A DNA stretch of 64,000 nucleotides. It comes from Fennellomyces sp. T-0311. Taxonomy: Eukaryota > Mucoromycota > Mucoromycetes > Mucorales > Lichtheimiaceae. The stretch is taken from assembly GCA_025266875.1 (NCBI GenBank), contig JALLLT010000031.1, positions 463,627 through 527,626 on the forward strand. Direction: 5' to 3'. A program made the position numbers and the translations under genes. The notes below the pieces were generated by a model. The model was not told the DNA's origin and made no database searches. It worked only from the letters and a program-made list of their open reading frames with translations. This document shows positions 1 through 11,882 of this stretch, one piece after another (the stretch's first letter is position 1; each line of letters opens with the position of its first letter).

Positions 1-273
1 TGGATCGTACTTGCGCTCTGAAAGCTGGTCTCAACCGTTTAAATATACTCCTGGCACATGCACTGTTTATATGCTCTTACCAGATAATAGACTATCCATC
101 ACTTTGGAAGCCGTTTCTTTGGGCAAGTGCTGGAAGTTCCTGTGTAAAAAAATGCGTAAGGCTCGCCCTCGATTCGTTGATGAGCACTTTATACTTTAGA
201 AAACTGCGAATCTTGTCAAACACCAAAGGATCACAGATCCCATCCGATTCTACTTCAATGCGGTCCGTAATGT

Positions 274-704
274 CTAGACGTAAAACGTTCGAATCAGTTT
301 TGAGCGTTGGTCGTTCCTGCTTCTCGAGTAACCATTCAAGTATCGTGTAAGTTCCCCTTTGGTTTTGCCCTGGATGGCTACTTCATTTGGAATGAAGTAA
401 TTGTTGGATTCTTCTCGCTGAAGTCGTAAAACTTCTTCGTGCAGTACAAACTGAGCTGACATGCGATCGATGGTGGAATGAATGTGTAGAAAGCGGAGAG
501 AAAGATACTAACCAAACGCGTTTTGGTGCTCCGCGTTGCGTACTTCTTTTGTTGCTTTATTTCACGCGTTTTCGCGCAAAGTCGTGTCAGTTCGCAGTAG
601 GAGCCATTGGAGTTTCCTTTCCTGTCTAAATCTATAACCAGCTTAGATGGCGCTGGAATGCTTCTACCAGGCCTATCGACATAACTCAGAACAGAAGGCG
701 GCAT
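274..704 (-). CDS. Unrecognised two-exon gene or gene fragment
   Basis: I do not recognise this protein. A plausible model is join(274..455, 518..704) on the minus strand, 122 residues, starting at the ATG at 704-702. The intron would have an atypical GTTTGG donor and a CATGTCAG acceptor. The product is charged, with a helical-looking stretch FVLHEEVLRLQREES after the splice. A second open frame on the same strand continues downstream (about 345-120, LEWLLEKQERPTL...) and could be the true C-terminus if another intron or a frameshift lies near 345. The gene might extend to the window edge. Confidence 0.3.
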
Positions 705-972
705 TAATGCAATTGTGATTTTAGGTTTACATCACAAAACATGCACTATATCGTACCAGCTGTCATGGTGACGAAACTTATGTACGAAATATAAATAAAC
801 TCGCTGTCATAATCTTTGCAAGGATAGAAGTTTTCACAAGAAATGTCGTGCAACGCCAACCTCAATCCCAAGGTGAACGTTCAAATCCTCGTTCTGGCTA
901 GACCCCTAAAAGCTAATATGATAAAAACTGGGATGTGCGTAGATCCAACGTAAATTGGACGAAACCAAGCCA

Positions 973-1137
973 ATGAGCCGACCACAAGCTACGCATATTC
1001 AATCGGAAGCTGATCAAACCGGGCAAAATCAAGAGTTTAAGAAACGCGTGCAAGGAGCTGCTGATCAACAAGCGACGGACGCGGCTAGGCGAGAAATGGC
1101 GGAGCAGCGAAAAGACAATGGAGAGCATTTAGTGTAA
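973..1137 (+). CDS. Small hydrophilic SMP-like protein, 54 aa
   Basis: A short ATG-initiated ORF (ATG at 973) rich in Gln, Ala, Asp and Lys and without hydrophobic segments. The order of motifs (HIQSEADQTGQ, then FKKRVQGAADQQAT, then a charged tail) recalls small fungal SMP (seed maturation protein)-type stress proteins, in which an A/Q-rich helix follows a short polar N-terminus. That resemblance is from memory and weak. No intron is needed. It is preceded by about 270 bp with no recognised gene and followed by AT-rich sequence. It could also be a terminal exon of a larger gene. Confidence 0.4.
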   Translation: MSRPQATHIQSEADQTGQNQEFKKRVQGAADQQATDAARREMAEQRKDNGEHLV

Positions 1138-2033
1138 ATAATAAAGTGGTCGCATGACATGGCTATGCAAGATCCGCACGCTGGTGGTGGGAAATTATTA
1201 CAGTTCTGGTCAATGGATGATACGTAAGCCATCGGAGGCAATAAATATCATTGCCGGGAGGCGAGATCTAATACAGCATTGAAGCACTTTCGATGTACGT
1301 TTTGATCATTCGATAAAAAGATGACGAAGTTATAATCTTGCATGTTGTGAGCCGGACATTTTCATTCTAATTTCCATACTTGGACAATTTATCTTTTGCC
1401 TAATGGAGCACGGGTGGTTGAAACTAGAACGCCAGTTGGGAAAGACGATCTCTTAATCTATATCTGATTTAATGTGCCCTTGCAAGACATCAGGCAGGAT
1501 GTTCTCCCTCTTTCTATCCATCTTGTACGTTTTGTACCATCATCTCTTATTGCAGTAACCTTTTCCGTGGAATATCAAGGCGATATGATTTCACACACCG
1601 AGGGCGTCATGTGACATAGACAGCGCACACACACGCACACACACACGCGCGCGCTTCAACAATGACAGTGCAGGAGGAGATCACACATAAGCCATGCGCT
1701 TTCTGCATTTGCATATGTAATTATGCACTCAGGGAGCCGGGCAGAAAAAAAAAGGGTTGCTACGTCTTATCCCTTTAGCCGACAATCTACTAACGATCGG
1801 TCGCAAAACAACAAACAAGAGAGAAACAGATGACGAAAAGTTTATTTGGCGTTTGCGGCAGTGGACTTCTTCACATTCCAAACGATTCAAAAGGCGCGGA
1901 AGGCTTCCCTGCATTTCACGGGCGAATTCTGTCATCAGGCGCCATTCCGACGTAATGATATGTAGTGGGTTGCAACGGTATGATACAATGTTAGTTTATT
2001 TGGAGCACAGCTAAACCAAGTTTGGGGTTTCCA
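1138..2033. other. Gene-poor stretch with AC/GC microsatellite
   Basis: No supported gene. A CA/CG dinucleotide run lies at about 1622-1655. Open frames on both strands between 1730 and 2010 have no recognisable composition or clear splice structure. Confidence 0.5.
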
Positions 2034-2444
2034 TCATGAAGAATACAGTTTTTTCCGGTGCGTCTGTCATGCGTATATACTTCAGATGAATTCTCACACG
2101 CACACACACAGCGCTATATTTACCTGGACCGAATTTCGATATTCCGTCGCCGGGAATATATCTTGACTCAACTCGTTTCGATCGTCGTTAAAGTATCGGT
2201 CTTCGTGCGTGAACAGCCAGTCGTACACCTTGTCAAACACGCCAGGCGCTCGACGTTTGTAGTTTGGCGGCAGTGGCAGAATGATACGTTCACCGACGGC
2301 GAATCCGTGAGGCTTAATTGCTGGCGACTGATTGGTTTTGTTGCGAGACTTTTCGATCAACCTTTTGAAGTCGTTGCCCGCGGCATCATGCAGGATAGGC
2401 GGTGATGGCTCGGCCTCTGCGGTAAATCGTCGAAAGAAGGGCAT
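2034..2444 (-). CDS. Small unrecognised protein, 116 aa, divergent from REI1
   Basis: Model join(2034..2063, 2124..2444) on the minus strand. The intron has a CAG|GTAAAT donor and a GACAG acceptor and both exons are in phase 0, so the sum closes in frame. The product starts MPFFRRF, is basic and Pro-rich in the first half, and contains HGFAVGERIILPLPPNYKRR and an aromatic FDKVYDWLFTHEDRYF stretch. No transmembrane segment is seen. I do not recognise the family. The start is 184 bp from the REI1 start on the other strand, so the two genes probably share a divergent promoter. Confidence 0.55.
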
Positions 2445-2628
2445 TTGCGAAGAAAAAAAAATGGAAGAGAGAAAAAAAAGAGTGAGCTGATGGCTGCTTG
2501 CATTTTTATACTCGGTTTCGCATGAGATTTCAACAGCTATAACACAACCCTCTCACAAAAACACCGCACATGTGACTCCTTCAAATACACCGACTCCGGT
2601 TGTCTTATAAGAAAAACTCTCTGCTATC

Positions 2629-4079
2629 ATGGCCGCAGCACTATCTACACCTGTAACGCTCATGTCCACAAGAAACCCTGGATTTACCTGCATTGCTTGC
2701 AGAATCGTCTTTCCAACAAGTGAAAGACAGCGCAATCACTGCAGAACTGAGTAAGATCCGACAACTCCTTCTCTCCCCCCATCGGGTTTTAACCTCATGT
2801 CATATGTCCGCCTAGTTGGCACAAGTATAACTTGAAACGCAAGATTGCCGATCTTCCTCCAGTCAATGCTGAACAATTTGCGCAAAAAGTCTTGGGTAAA
2901 GACCCATGCGGCTTACACAAGGTCAAGTTAACCTTTTTGCTTTTGATTTGTAGCGCAGCAAGCTCAGAACAGAGAAGCTGAGGAGAGGGAAGGCCTAATT
3001 TACGAGTGTGCGACATGCCGGTACATAAAGTGACATCAATTATACCCCCCGCACACACACACACATATGTAACTCGAATGTTTGATAGCAAATCGTACCT
3101 GTCCGAGAATGCTTATCACAATCATATGCAGTCAAAGAAGCATCGAGAAATGGAAGTCAAAAGTGAAATATTGGGAATGCATCGACATCACCAGCCCACT
3201 CGACGCCAGCAACTGGCACCTCTCTTCTCTGATCAATCGGATCAGTCCGATCTTGAAGATGAGCCGGTGATTGCGAAATTTGATCCTCTGCGGTTGTGTT
3301 TGTTCTGCCTGTTTCCAAGCAACGATTTCGATGGCAACATAGCACACATGACAACCGTTCACGGTTTCTTTTTGCCCGATGTGGAGTATCTTTGCAATAG
3401 CAAAGGTTTGGTGGCCTATTTAGCCGACAAGATCCAGCATGAACACTTGTGTTTGTATTGCAACGGTCGAGGCAAAGAATGGAGAAGTGCGCAAGCTGCA
3501 AGAGCACACATGGTAAATAACAGCCAGTTCACATGATTTCATATGTTTTTTTTTTCCTTTAATCTTAAAGCATGTCCCACTAGCTTGACAAGGGTCATTG
3601 CAAAATGGCATATGATGACACTGAAGATCCTGAAGATCTTTTGAACTATTACGATTTCGAGCCACTTCAAGAGCGCACTTCTGCCGTACCAACAGAAGAT
3701 GAACTTGTGTTAGAAAACGGAACTCGTCTTGGTCATCGGCAAAATGTGAGATTTTTCAAACAACGGTTACGCAAACATGTAAGTTGTTGTTTTTTTTTAG
3801 GTTACCACGTTTTACTAACCGAATTAAAACAAAAAGCGGGAGGAAGACGATCCAGCCAAGCGGTTGGAAGAAGCCGAGACATTTGCGCGCGAACAAGGAT
3901 TGACTCGGAAAGAGCGACGACATCTCTTAGCGATCACAGATGGGCGATCAACGAACCATGATACAAACCGCATCGAGGGTATTCGAGAATCCATGGTCAA
4001 ACAAGAATTCCAACGCAAGCTTGGAGTTAAGCATAACCTTGTAAACACTTTACGGCTCCGTAATCAAGTACCTATTTAG
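2629..4079 (+). CDS. REI1: Cytoplasmic 60S subunit biogenesis factor Rei1 (ZNF622 family)
   Basis: Six-exon model join(2629..2750, 2816..2895, 2954..3020, 3089..3512, 3584..3778, 3837..4079), 376 residues, with all phases closing. Rei1 acts in the cytoplasm on pre-60S ribosomal subunits, where it helps release and recycle the Arx1-Alb1 export factor and probes the peptide exit tunnel. Visible evidence is four C2H2 zinc fingers in the family order: FTCIACRIVFPT near residue 16, YECATCRKSYLSENAYHNH near 82, LCLFC...H...VH, and HLCLYC...AARAHM. These are followed by the conserved linker DKGHCKMAYD and a basic tail ending LGVKHN. Length fits the family (about 390). The last intron has a perfect TACTAAC-type branch point at about 3813 and an AAAAAG acceptor. 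The gene looks intact. Confidence 0.93.
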
Positions 4080-4540
4080 ACAGCCTCTTTTTGTAATACC
4101 AGATAAATTGGTGCAAGTCCGTTCGTGCATGAATTGGCACCACTCACACGGATAAAGCCGGTTAAACTGCACCATGATGTCGTTTTTCTCAATTGATCAT
4201 TTTACCTTGTTGTTTATTTAGCCATGAATGCAGGGTTTTTTTTTGTCTACATGCGGGGCGCGTCGGCTTTGTGCCGTTATACGGCATGGTCACATTGTTG
4301 TGCGTATGACTTGCTAATATCTATATCGATTAGATGTGGAAGCCTTGTTGATAGATGCCAGCGATGTCGGAAACCATGTGAGATAGCCAGGCTCGGTGGC
4401 TATCTTTCTCCTGAAACCCGAATAACTGGAAGCATATCAAGAAAGAGTAGTTCATCCGCAGACATGGATGCTGGACCAGCGCGCGCAGCGCCAAAGTCAG
4501 CTAGACCCTTTTCTCCTTGGCTTCTTTTTTTTCCAAAACC
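4080..4540. other. Intergenic region between REI1 and tfb3
   Basis: No gene supported. An open frame on the plus strand at 4224-4586 overlaps the tfb3 start out of frame and has no recognisable content. A pyrimidine-rich tract (about 4508-4533) precedes the tfb3 ATG. Confidence 0.5.
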
Positions 4541-5944
4541 ATGGCAACAATCCGCATGGGAAGTTTACGAAATCAAACCCTCATGATTGGTAAATCAGGG
4601 TCTGCTGTAGAGTCGTATCAAGTACGAAATGCTTAGAGTACACCAATCATGCAAGATCTGACAATCAACACATTGTAGGAGGAAGATGCGCAATGCCCTG
4701 TGTGCAAGAGTGATAAATACCTCACACCGAATCTTAAACTTCTCGTATCGCCATGCTTCCACAAAATGTAACAAGGTCTTGTTACGGGGCTATAACGATC
4801 CAAACTGATGGGGGAAGATTAGGTGTGAATCGTGTATAGATCGGCTATTCAGTGCGGGACCTGCGCCATGCCCTATTTGTCAACAAGTGTTGCGCAAGAA
4901 CCAATTCATGTCGCAAATCTTTGAGGACCTGGAGGTGGAAAAGGAAGTACGGATACGAAAGCGAGTGAGCAAAGTGTAAGTGCAAAAGGGTGCTCTTTGG
5001 GTTGTTAGGTAACGGTACAATTAGATTCAATAAACGACCGGAGGATTTTCCAAGTCTACGGCTGTACAATGACTACTTGGAAGAGGTGGAGGATATCAGT
5101 TAAGCGTTTCACAAAGCAAAAGTATGCCATGCAGACTGACGTCTATTGATCTGTAGCGTTCAATTTAATGAACGAAGTGGATGTTGCAGAGACCGAAGCA
5201 AAGATCACGGCATATGAGCTAGAAAACAAGGACAGCATAGCGGCAAATGAGGCTAGAATGGTAACAAGTCATGAGTTCAGCACATGTGGTCAGCCGCTAT
5301 TCCCCCAAGAACTAAGCTTAATTTTTCCCTGTAGGCGAACGAGCAGCGATTCATGAACTATCAGGACGAGCTGGAAAAGCAGCAGCGTGAGCAGAAGCGA
5401 GAGGAGTACCTCAACCTGCTGGAAGAGGAGCGGCGGCAAAAGGAACATGAAAAGGCAGAAATTATCAAAGAGTTGGTATGTCAACTGTTTTTGGCGCACC
5501 CCCAACGCACTAACGGTGTCACAGGCAACATCCAACAAATCAGCACAAGCTGTTCTTGCCACACGTCATTCCATCACACTGAAGCGGTCATCTGCGCTGC
5601 GACAACAGTCCGAAAACAGTAGTCCGGCCAGACTTACCATGCCCTCGTGGATCACCACAGCCATGGAGAGCGATACCGAGATGCGGGAATCGGACGCCGG
5701 CGATTTCGATCCATTCGAGTACCGCTACGAATACACGGGCGGATACGATGTGCACGACAGCTACGATGATCCGTACGTTAAAAGAAACGCATGCCCGATC
5801 ACCGACTCAGTTCTATTTTTTAGATCGACGGAATATCTCCACAACAACAAAAGAGCACGCGCGGGCGGATTTGCAGCCAAATACGCCTTCGACCGAGCGC
5901 TCAACGATGCTTTCACGGGGATCACCTGTGTGCCGGTGGAGTAA
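4541..5944 (+). CDS. tfb3: TFIIH subunit Tfb3 / MAT1 (CDK-activating kinase assembly factor)
   Basis: Eight-exon model join(4541..4621, 4679..4767, 4823..4975, 5025..5098, 5157..5260, 5335..5475, 5525..5772, 5824..5944), 336 residues, all phases closing. Tfb3/MAT1 bridges the kinase module (Kin28/Cdk7 and cyclin) to the TFIIH core in the nucleus. Seen in order: an N-terminal C3HC4 RING (CPVC near residue 33, SPCFHKM, CESC, then CPIC), the MAT1 motif KRVSKVFNKRPEDFPSLR, the conserved NLMNEVDVAETEAKI, a long charged coiled coil (about 160-205), and a C-terminal cyclin/kinase-binding patch AGGFAAKYAFDRALNDAF. The start at 4541 gives a 27-residue leader before the RING and a phase-0 first intron. 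Length matches fungal homologues. It is convergent with the WWE-like gene, and GA microsatellites lie between them. Confidence 0.94.
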
Positions 5945-6019
5945 GGCGTGCAGATGGATCAAAGGTGGTATATACTTATTACATCAATCATTTGTGGGGA
6001 GATACAAGCCCAGAGAAGA

Positions 6020-6166
6020 AAGAGAGAGAGAGAGAGGGAGAAACTGTACAGTAATGGCCTAGAGTATAAAGAAGCAGTTGCAAATAAGGCAGCAGAAACA
6101 AGTAAAGAGCGTGAATCTAAATGAGAAATTAGTCCAGAAAGGAGAGAGAGAGAGAGAGAGAGAGAT
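6020..6166. repeat. GA microsatellites
   Basis: Two GA-dinucleotide runs (about 6021-6040 and 6141-6165) lie in the space between the convergent tfb3 and WWE-like genes. They are probably 3' untranslated sequence. Confidence 0.7.
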
Positions 6167-6174
6167 GGATGCGA

Positions 6175-6780
6175 TCAGCCTTGAATAACGCAGCTGAGCC
6201 GATATTTCATTCCAAGATACGAAAGATAGAAGCGTGCAGGAAAAACGCGTATGCTTTTCAATTGGGGAAAGTTGTTGTCTATCAACTCGTTAACGAACCC
6301 CTTCGATCCGCCAAACTGCCCGTTTCTTTTACCTTTAATATCTACATAAATACCTGCCACCGCCAACAGTATTAGCCAGCGCCATCACAACCCCTCCCCA
6401 CCCCCACCCCTCCCTCTCTCTCCCCGTAAACAATTCACATTACCGCCCATCGTAAACGCTTGCTCAATCTTAAAGTGGTTCTCGCTCTGGAACGGCACCC
6501 ACTGATTGTCCCGGAAAAATAGCCAAGTGACCTCCTGTGGATAGTCCGTCATCGGTGGCTCAGACGATGACGCTGCTTCGCTATCCACTTTGATATCATT
6601 GCCTCGTGGAGGAGTGTCGAACGATTGCCGCCGCATTCCGCTCATCGCTATTATCGACGACGGCGTTGAACTGTGTGCCAACGGTGTCGGTGGTGACCGT
6701 CCACCAGCCTCGTGTAACTGTGGTGAGCAGTTGTAATGGCGGGTATTAACTACGGGTGTTATTGGAGGAGGTGGATGCAT
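6175..6780 (-). CDS. WWE-like domain protein, at least 171 aa
   Basis: Model join(6175..6353, 6444..6780) on the minus strand, closing in frame with a stop at 6175. The N-terminal 80 residues are Pro/Ser-rich and look disordered. The second half carries a tryptophan-aromatic cluster (EVTWLFFRDNQWVPFQ, then IEQAF) followed by GIYVDIKGKRNGQFGG and a helical segment NELIDNNFPQLKSIRVFP. This fits the start of a WWE domain, known from ubiquitin and ADP-ribose proteins and from fungal DDHD phospholipases. The pattern is seen; the function is inferred. An excellent acceptor (poly-T then CATTGCAG) sits just upstream of the chosen ATG, so a further 5' exon, coding or not, probably exists between 6790 and 7000. 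Confidence 0.55.
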
Positions 6781-7767
6781 GTGCTGCAATGTGTGAAAAA
6801 AAAAACGAGGGAAAAGAAATGAAGGAGAAAAGAGGCAAGCAGAGGCGGGGTTGATGATGCTTGTGCGCGTCGCCTTTTGAAGTTAAACTTTCCGTTTCGC
6901 CCAGGTTACCTGGAAATTGACAGGTTCAACCTTGTTGACAATTCGTTGCTTGTTTGTTGTTTATTTCAGTCCATCTGTTTCGTTACCTTCGTCAAGTATC
7001 ATGGCGATCAACCAGCTAAGCCGAGCCATTCTGGCGCCGCTTGCACCATACGTATTGATCTTTTTTGTCATGCTACACTGGCTCCTGATCGGCTGCCGTA
7101 GCAATGTAGACTTCTGCCCTATCTCTAACAGCTACTTGGCCAACGTGACATGGGCCTGAACATCGCTGCCTTCGATAGTGTAAGGCACTTATTTTGGAAC
7201 AGGGCCACAATACGTTGATCCTGCTGCATCGTCGATCCGTTTTGTGTGATTGTTCCACATGCCATATTGTTGATAAACAAACAGAAAGCGCCCTCGGCAT
7301 CATGGAAACGGCTATTTCGTTTGCAAGCATGTTTGCGGCTCTTATCCGACAAGTTGTAGAGGAGGTGTACTCAGTCACTCGTGCAAATAAATCAATATAC
7401 CCTAGCAGCGTCATCTAGTTGAAAGGTGTTCAGCATTACAATCAACTATTTATTCACAGATACCTGTAAGTGCCGCATTGAATCCAGCGTAAAGGGGCCT
7501 CATCCACTATTAAAATTATCCTTCATCGACCTTGCTCTGCTGGCAAATTGCAAACGCACATCAAACTTTGCCAATACATTCGCACAAGCGAGGAATGCAT
7601 CTCAGCTAACAGTTTGCTGTACCATGTCGACTTTTGGATCTGCATGAAACGTTTTCAGGGAGCAAACCTGACCAGAAACTCTTCTTTTCACTTTGCTCGA
7701 TATACTGTATTGAAGTTCTGGAACTTGAAACAGCGACAGGATCTAATCGGAAAGACCGTGCCATGTG
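6781..7767. other. Region without a recognised gene
   Basis: Several short open frames on both strands. One plus-strand frame (ATG near 7000, about 52 residues) has a hydrophobic stretch APYVLIFFVMLHWLLIGC that could be a membrane segment, but there is no supporting splice structure or family. The 5' exon of the WWE-like gene may lie here on the minus strand. Confidence 0.4.
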
Positions 7768-9148
7768 TAGGGCTCTAAATACAGGCGGGCAGGCCCGTGG
7801 ACCGCCCGTTTTGGCCTGGAATTTTCGGGCATCGGGCCAGGAAAGCTGTATGTAGGTGGGTGCCCGAACGGGCACGGTCCTATATAGCGGCCCACCCGTC
7901 GGGCCACTGGCCCGACCGAGTGCCCGAATGTGAAGCATATATATATATTCTTTATGAAACGTCCATCTAAATGAGGCCCTTGTTATATATGTAATTTGAT
8001 TCTATCAAAACCGAGTATTGCAGATAAAGATTAATCAACTAAGTATACATCTTTAATATGGAAAGATTTGTCAAAATGTTGAGCAGTTTCTACAATTATC
8101 CGGTTACACAATGATTGGTGTTGATGGGCCAAGTTGCGACAATGAAAGGATGCTACGTCAATTAGCACTATTCAAACTGCCTGCAGCATGCTAATCCGCA
8201 AATGTCTTAGAACTTGGATAGGATCGGCACTAGCGTGAAAGCGCTATGTGTTCAAGCAAAGATAATTTCCAGCTGGCCTTGTGTAAGCAGAAGTAAAACG
8301 CGAAGATAAAGTGGGTCAGTATAATGATAGCTTTATTACACGAAAAAAAGGATAACAATAGTGATTGAAAAGTGCCTCGACCGTACAGACACTTTATTAC
8401 CGAAAAAAACCAACCTTTAGCTTACTAAATGCGGTGCTTCGTGGAAAACCATCGGATAAAGAAAAAAGAGCTACGACAAGCATCTTTCATCTTGAGTAGT
8501 GCGCTTGAAAAAGTGTACCTATTTGAAAAACAATAAGGGTGGCTGTGTATGCACCATTACAATATGTATGCAGTCACCCTTTTTTGATTGGGATGCACAA
8601 TGTCGAAATGGAATGGAGTGCCGGTAAAACAAAGCTGAGTCATATGGTAAATGTGGTCGAGTAGTACTGTATGTGGTGATTAAAAATTCGTTCTGAAGCA
8701 ATATGGTCGACCTGAATTCCATTTGACAGGCATCGAGAGAAAAAACGTTGCTGAAAAAATGCAAAGCAGGATGCATTCTTACGCCATTTGCGATGTCGAA
8801 TTGCTGGTTTGTTTCACTGTGTCGCTTTGGCTTTTTGTACTTCTTGGTCTTCCTTTGTTGCTTGCAGAAGTTCTGCTGTTTCAAAAAAGTGTGTGCAAGA
8901 TAGCGATTACATGATCCAATATAATAAAGACGACTTTTGCCCAAACATTGTATACGATAACACAAGGCAGAACCCCATTTCACTTCTACATTAGTCATTG
9001 CTGCATTAAGATCGTTTACATTGTAGATTTCATCGGGCAGGCCACTTTAATTTGGGCTCTTGTAATTTTGGGTTCAGGCAAAAGACATGGCCCGTTTCGT
9101 TGGGCTCGATGGGCCACGGGCCACAGGTGTGGCCCGTTTAGAGCCCTA
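7768..9148. mobile_element. hAT-like non-autonomous element or relic
   Basis: The ends form an inverted repeat: TAGGGCTCTAAA at 7768 and its complement ending CCCTA at 9148. Subterminal zones at both ends are packed with GGCCC/GGGCC motifs, the usual look of hAT element ends. The 1.38 kb interior has no transposase. The 8 bases flanking each end (GCCATGTG and CCCAATAC) do not match, so there is no intact target duplication. It may be an old or rearranged copy, or two separate ends. Confidence 0.5.
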
Positions 9149-9221
9149 CCCAATACCTTGTCTTGAGTACTTCATTGCCAAGCATTTCATAAAGTGACCA
9201 TGAAAATTGGCGTTGCATATA

Positions 9222-11089
9222 AAGACCGGCCAGAAAAAATGTATACAAAATTTTGGGTGCAAAAAGTGCTCATTAATAGAACTTCCTCGTGATGTCATTT
9301 TTTTACGTTAAGACTGCGATTTTCGTGTTCCTGACACGTCTCGCTTTCGTTTGACCTACATTTCATCGCATACAATGACATCACCTGAATTAAAACGCAC
9401 TCAAGCGCGCATTACAAAAAACAAATGGACTTCATTTATTATCGCTCATCGATACATAAGTGAGCACAGAAGACTCGGAAACTTCAATATCGACGACTCC
9501 CTGCGCAAGGTGTTGCAGGACCTCTTTGGCATTGGGGACACAACGGCGGGACGAATCATTACCCTTTCTAATGACCTGAATTTGCCAAATGAAAGTAAGG
9601 AGCTAGGTCGCCCAAGGAAGGTACTCTCGGATGAGTATGTCAATGAAATTCGAAATTTCACTGTGGAATGCACCAAGACCAGTCAGCCAGCCACAGCAGA
9701 ACATATCCGCACGTACCTCGAGAACCAAGGATTTGATGTGCCATCTCTCTCAGTTATGAAAGAGGATTTGAAGCTTGCTGGGCTTCATTATGGGATAGGA
9801 AAACGGCAAAATATTCTTCATGACAGCGAAGCCATCGTCAATTACAGAAAGACATATCTGGAAAGACGCTTGAGCAATCTGAATCGTAATGAGCTGCCTA
9901 TCCAACCGGAGGTGTTTCTTGATGAGCCGTACTGTCACTTAGACCATCACGCCAGACGGACATACTATGTCCCAGACACTGTCGTCAACCAAACTGGGCG
10001 TAAGCTGATGTTGGTAATGTTTGGTGCCTTTGCAGTTTATAAGGAGAACAATTGTCTCAGGGCTGAGCTAGTTGAAGAAAATACAATCATCTGGCCAGTC
10101 AAAGGCAAAGCCCATGTTCAAGAAGAAGAGAATGTCGGTATGAAGCGCAAGCATGGACGTCCCCCAACAAAAAATACTGCACAAGCATTTGCCGATCTGC
10201 CACAATGTGTAAAGGATGCCAATATCGCTCCAGATTACCATGATTACCACGGTAACTTCAATGCAAGTTTGTTCGAAAAGCTCTTTGAAGGACTTTGTTA
10301 AAAACTTAGCGAACGGTTCCCTTCTGGATGCATCATCCATATGGATGGTGCGAAGTATCATTTCCGCAAAGTTGACCCACTTCCCAACAGCAACGCTCGT
10401 GTCCAGGATATCCGCGACTGGTTTTCACAAAGCCAATACACAGTGCCTCCTTCGCTAAAGCCTGGAAAACTTCCTTCCAAGTGGGTCCTTCTTGAACGCC
10501 TCAAGGAAATACGAAGTGAGCACCCTGTTGCCTATGCTGTGCATGAGATTGCCAGCAAATATGGTCATACAGTTATGAAAACGCCTCCGTATCATTGTGA
10601 ACTGCAGCCGATTGAAGGCCTGTGGGGCATTGTCAAACAGCAGATTGCATACAACCCAGAGCCAGCAAATACTACTGAGGTTCAATTTGCACATCGACTG
10701 TACTGCCTGTTTGCTGCAGTGCATTCGAATGACCTTTTATCTTTGTGGAGAAAGACGGTCATTCAATGCAAATATTATCATGATGAGCATCAGCGAAACG
10801 CTGTCCATTCTGTGGCAGTTGTTGAAGAAGATGGTAGCTCTCTTGAAACTGAAAATTAATGCAAGAAGGTTGGTACTCAATCTCCGAAAAATTTCTTGAA
10901 AAAAAAACTGATCAATTTTATTTTACTAGCCACCAAACATGCATAACAGGACAAATAGTATTAAAAACCAAATGATAAAATCATCTTACTGCGTGGCTAT
11001 CAAATCTTTTTTGTTTCATGTAAAATGGCTGTGATTCCATGAAGATATAAGCAATCAAACTTTGTATACATTTTTTTCCGGCTGGACGT
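9222..11089 (+). mobile_element. Tc1/mariner-superfamily DNA transposon, 1868 bp
   Basis: The left end AAGACCGGCCAGAAAAAATG and the right end, read from the other strand, ACGTCCAGCCGGAAAAAAAT form an imperfect terminal inverted repeat of about 28 bp that continues into TGTATACAAA at both sides. The element is flanked by TA dinucleotides (9220-9221 and 11090-11091), the mariner target duplication. It contains a single transposase gene on the plus strand. A truncated relative lies at 26.0-26.5 kb. Confidence 0.85.
9375..10859 (+). pseudogene. Tc1/mariner DDE transposase with one internal stop
   Basis: One reading frame of 495 codons from the ATG at 9375 (MTSPELKR) to 10859, broken only by TAA at 10299-10301. 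Without it the protein would be about 493 residues. Visible parts are an N-terminal helix-turn-helix region (about 25-110) and the catalytic core with FLDEPYCHL (first Asp), IHMDGAKYH (second Asp, just after the stop) and QPIEGLWGIVKQ (Glu), the usual mariner DDE pattern with spacing typical of the fungal large-insert forms. The nonsense codon sits between the first and second catalytic Asp, so a truncated product would be inactive. There are no introns. The single lesion and preserved TIRs suggest recent inactivation. Confidence 0.85.
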
Positions 11090-11678
11090 TATCCACTTTT
11101 TGGATGATCCATGGTTCTTTTGATCATAATGCCCTCAAAAGGGTTGGGTACAGATGAATCGGGACGTAAGTACATCATCGGTTGGCATCTATGGCAACAG
11201 TTTGGCTCGATTCCACTTGGTGTTTGAGATCTTCAACCTGCTCTGTCAAATTTTTTACATCAGCTCTCAGTTCGGATACTGCACTTTTTACTTCTTCTAT
11301 ACCTTTAGAGAAGATAGTCTTTAGCTCGTTGATTGATCCATAGACAATGTTCAGCATTTGAACGAAAGTCTGCTCTGATAACCAAGTCATAGTCACTGGA
11401 ACTTGATTGAAAAAAGAAGTCGCGCATTCCATCAAAAATTCTGCGCATTAGTGTTAACCCACCAATGGATTGCAACTTGAACTATATACGGTAACCCATT
11501 GATATCATATGTTTTAAGGCTACGACTATATTGAAAATTGTTCAATATAAAAGTGATACATATGCTTTTGATCCCCATAATTGCATATTTGATGTTGAAA
11601 TTTTCTATATTTCAATATATTTCTCATATTTTTTTTCTAAGGTGCAATGCAGCCTTTTTTTACAACAACTACCACGAT

Positions 11679-11803
11679 ATTATAATCTGGACTGCTACAG
11701 CATTTTTGACAACTACCACTCAATTGTGATCTGGACTGCAACAGCATTTTTGACAACAACATCAACCAGTATATTATAATCTGGGCTGCTACAGCACTTT
11801 TTA
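11679..11803. repeat. Three degenerate tandem repeats
   Basis: Three copies of a unit of about 44-50 bp built on TATAATCTGGACTGCTACAG followed by CATTTTTGACAAC. The second copy begins TGTGATCTGGACTGCAACAG and the third is truncated. It lies just upstream of the coiled-coil ORF at 11883. Confidence 0.75.
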
Positions 11804-11882
11804 CCATAGCAACAGATATTTCTATATAACAGGACCATGCATCCATCGGTATTTTTACATCGAAGTTCACTAATTCATCGCT

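Noticed and set aside
1729..2014. Overlapping frames around 1.7-2.0 kb
   Set aside because: All three minus frames are short and no intron joins them sensibly; no motif recognised.
7760..9156. Target duplication for the hAT-like relic
   Set aside because: The 8-mers outside the two TAGGG ends do not match, nor do nearby shifts.
11175..11435. 86-residue coiled-coil frame on the minus strand
   Set aside because: It has heptad-like ELKTIFSKGIEEVKSAVSEL sequence, but no splice sites or partners and it is unsupported beyond composition; left unannotated.
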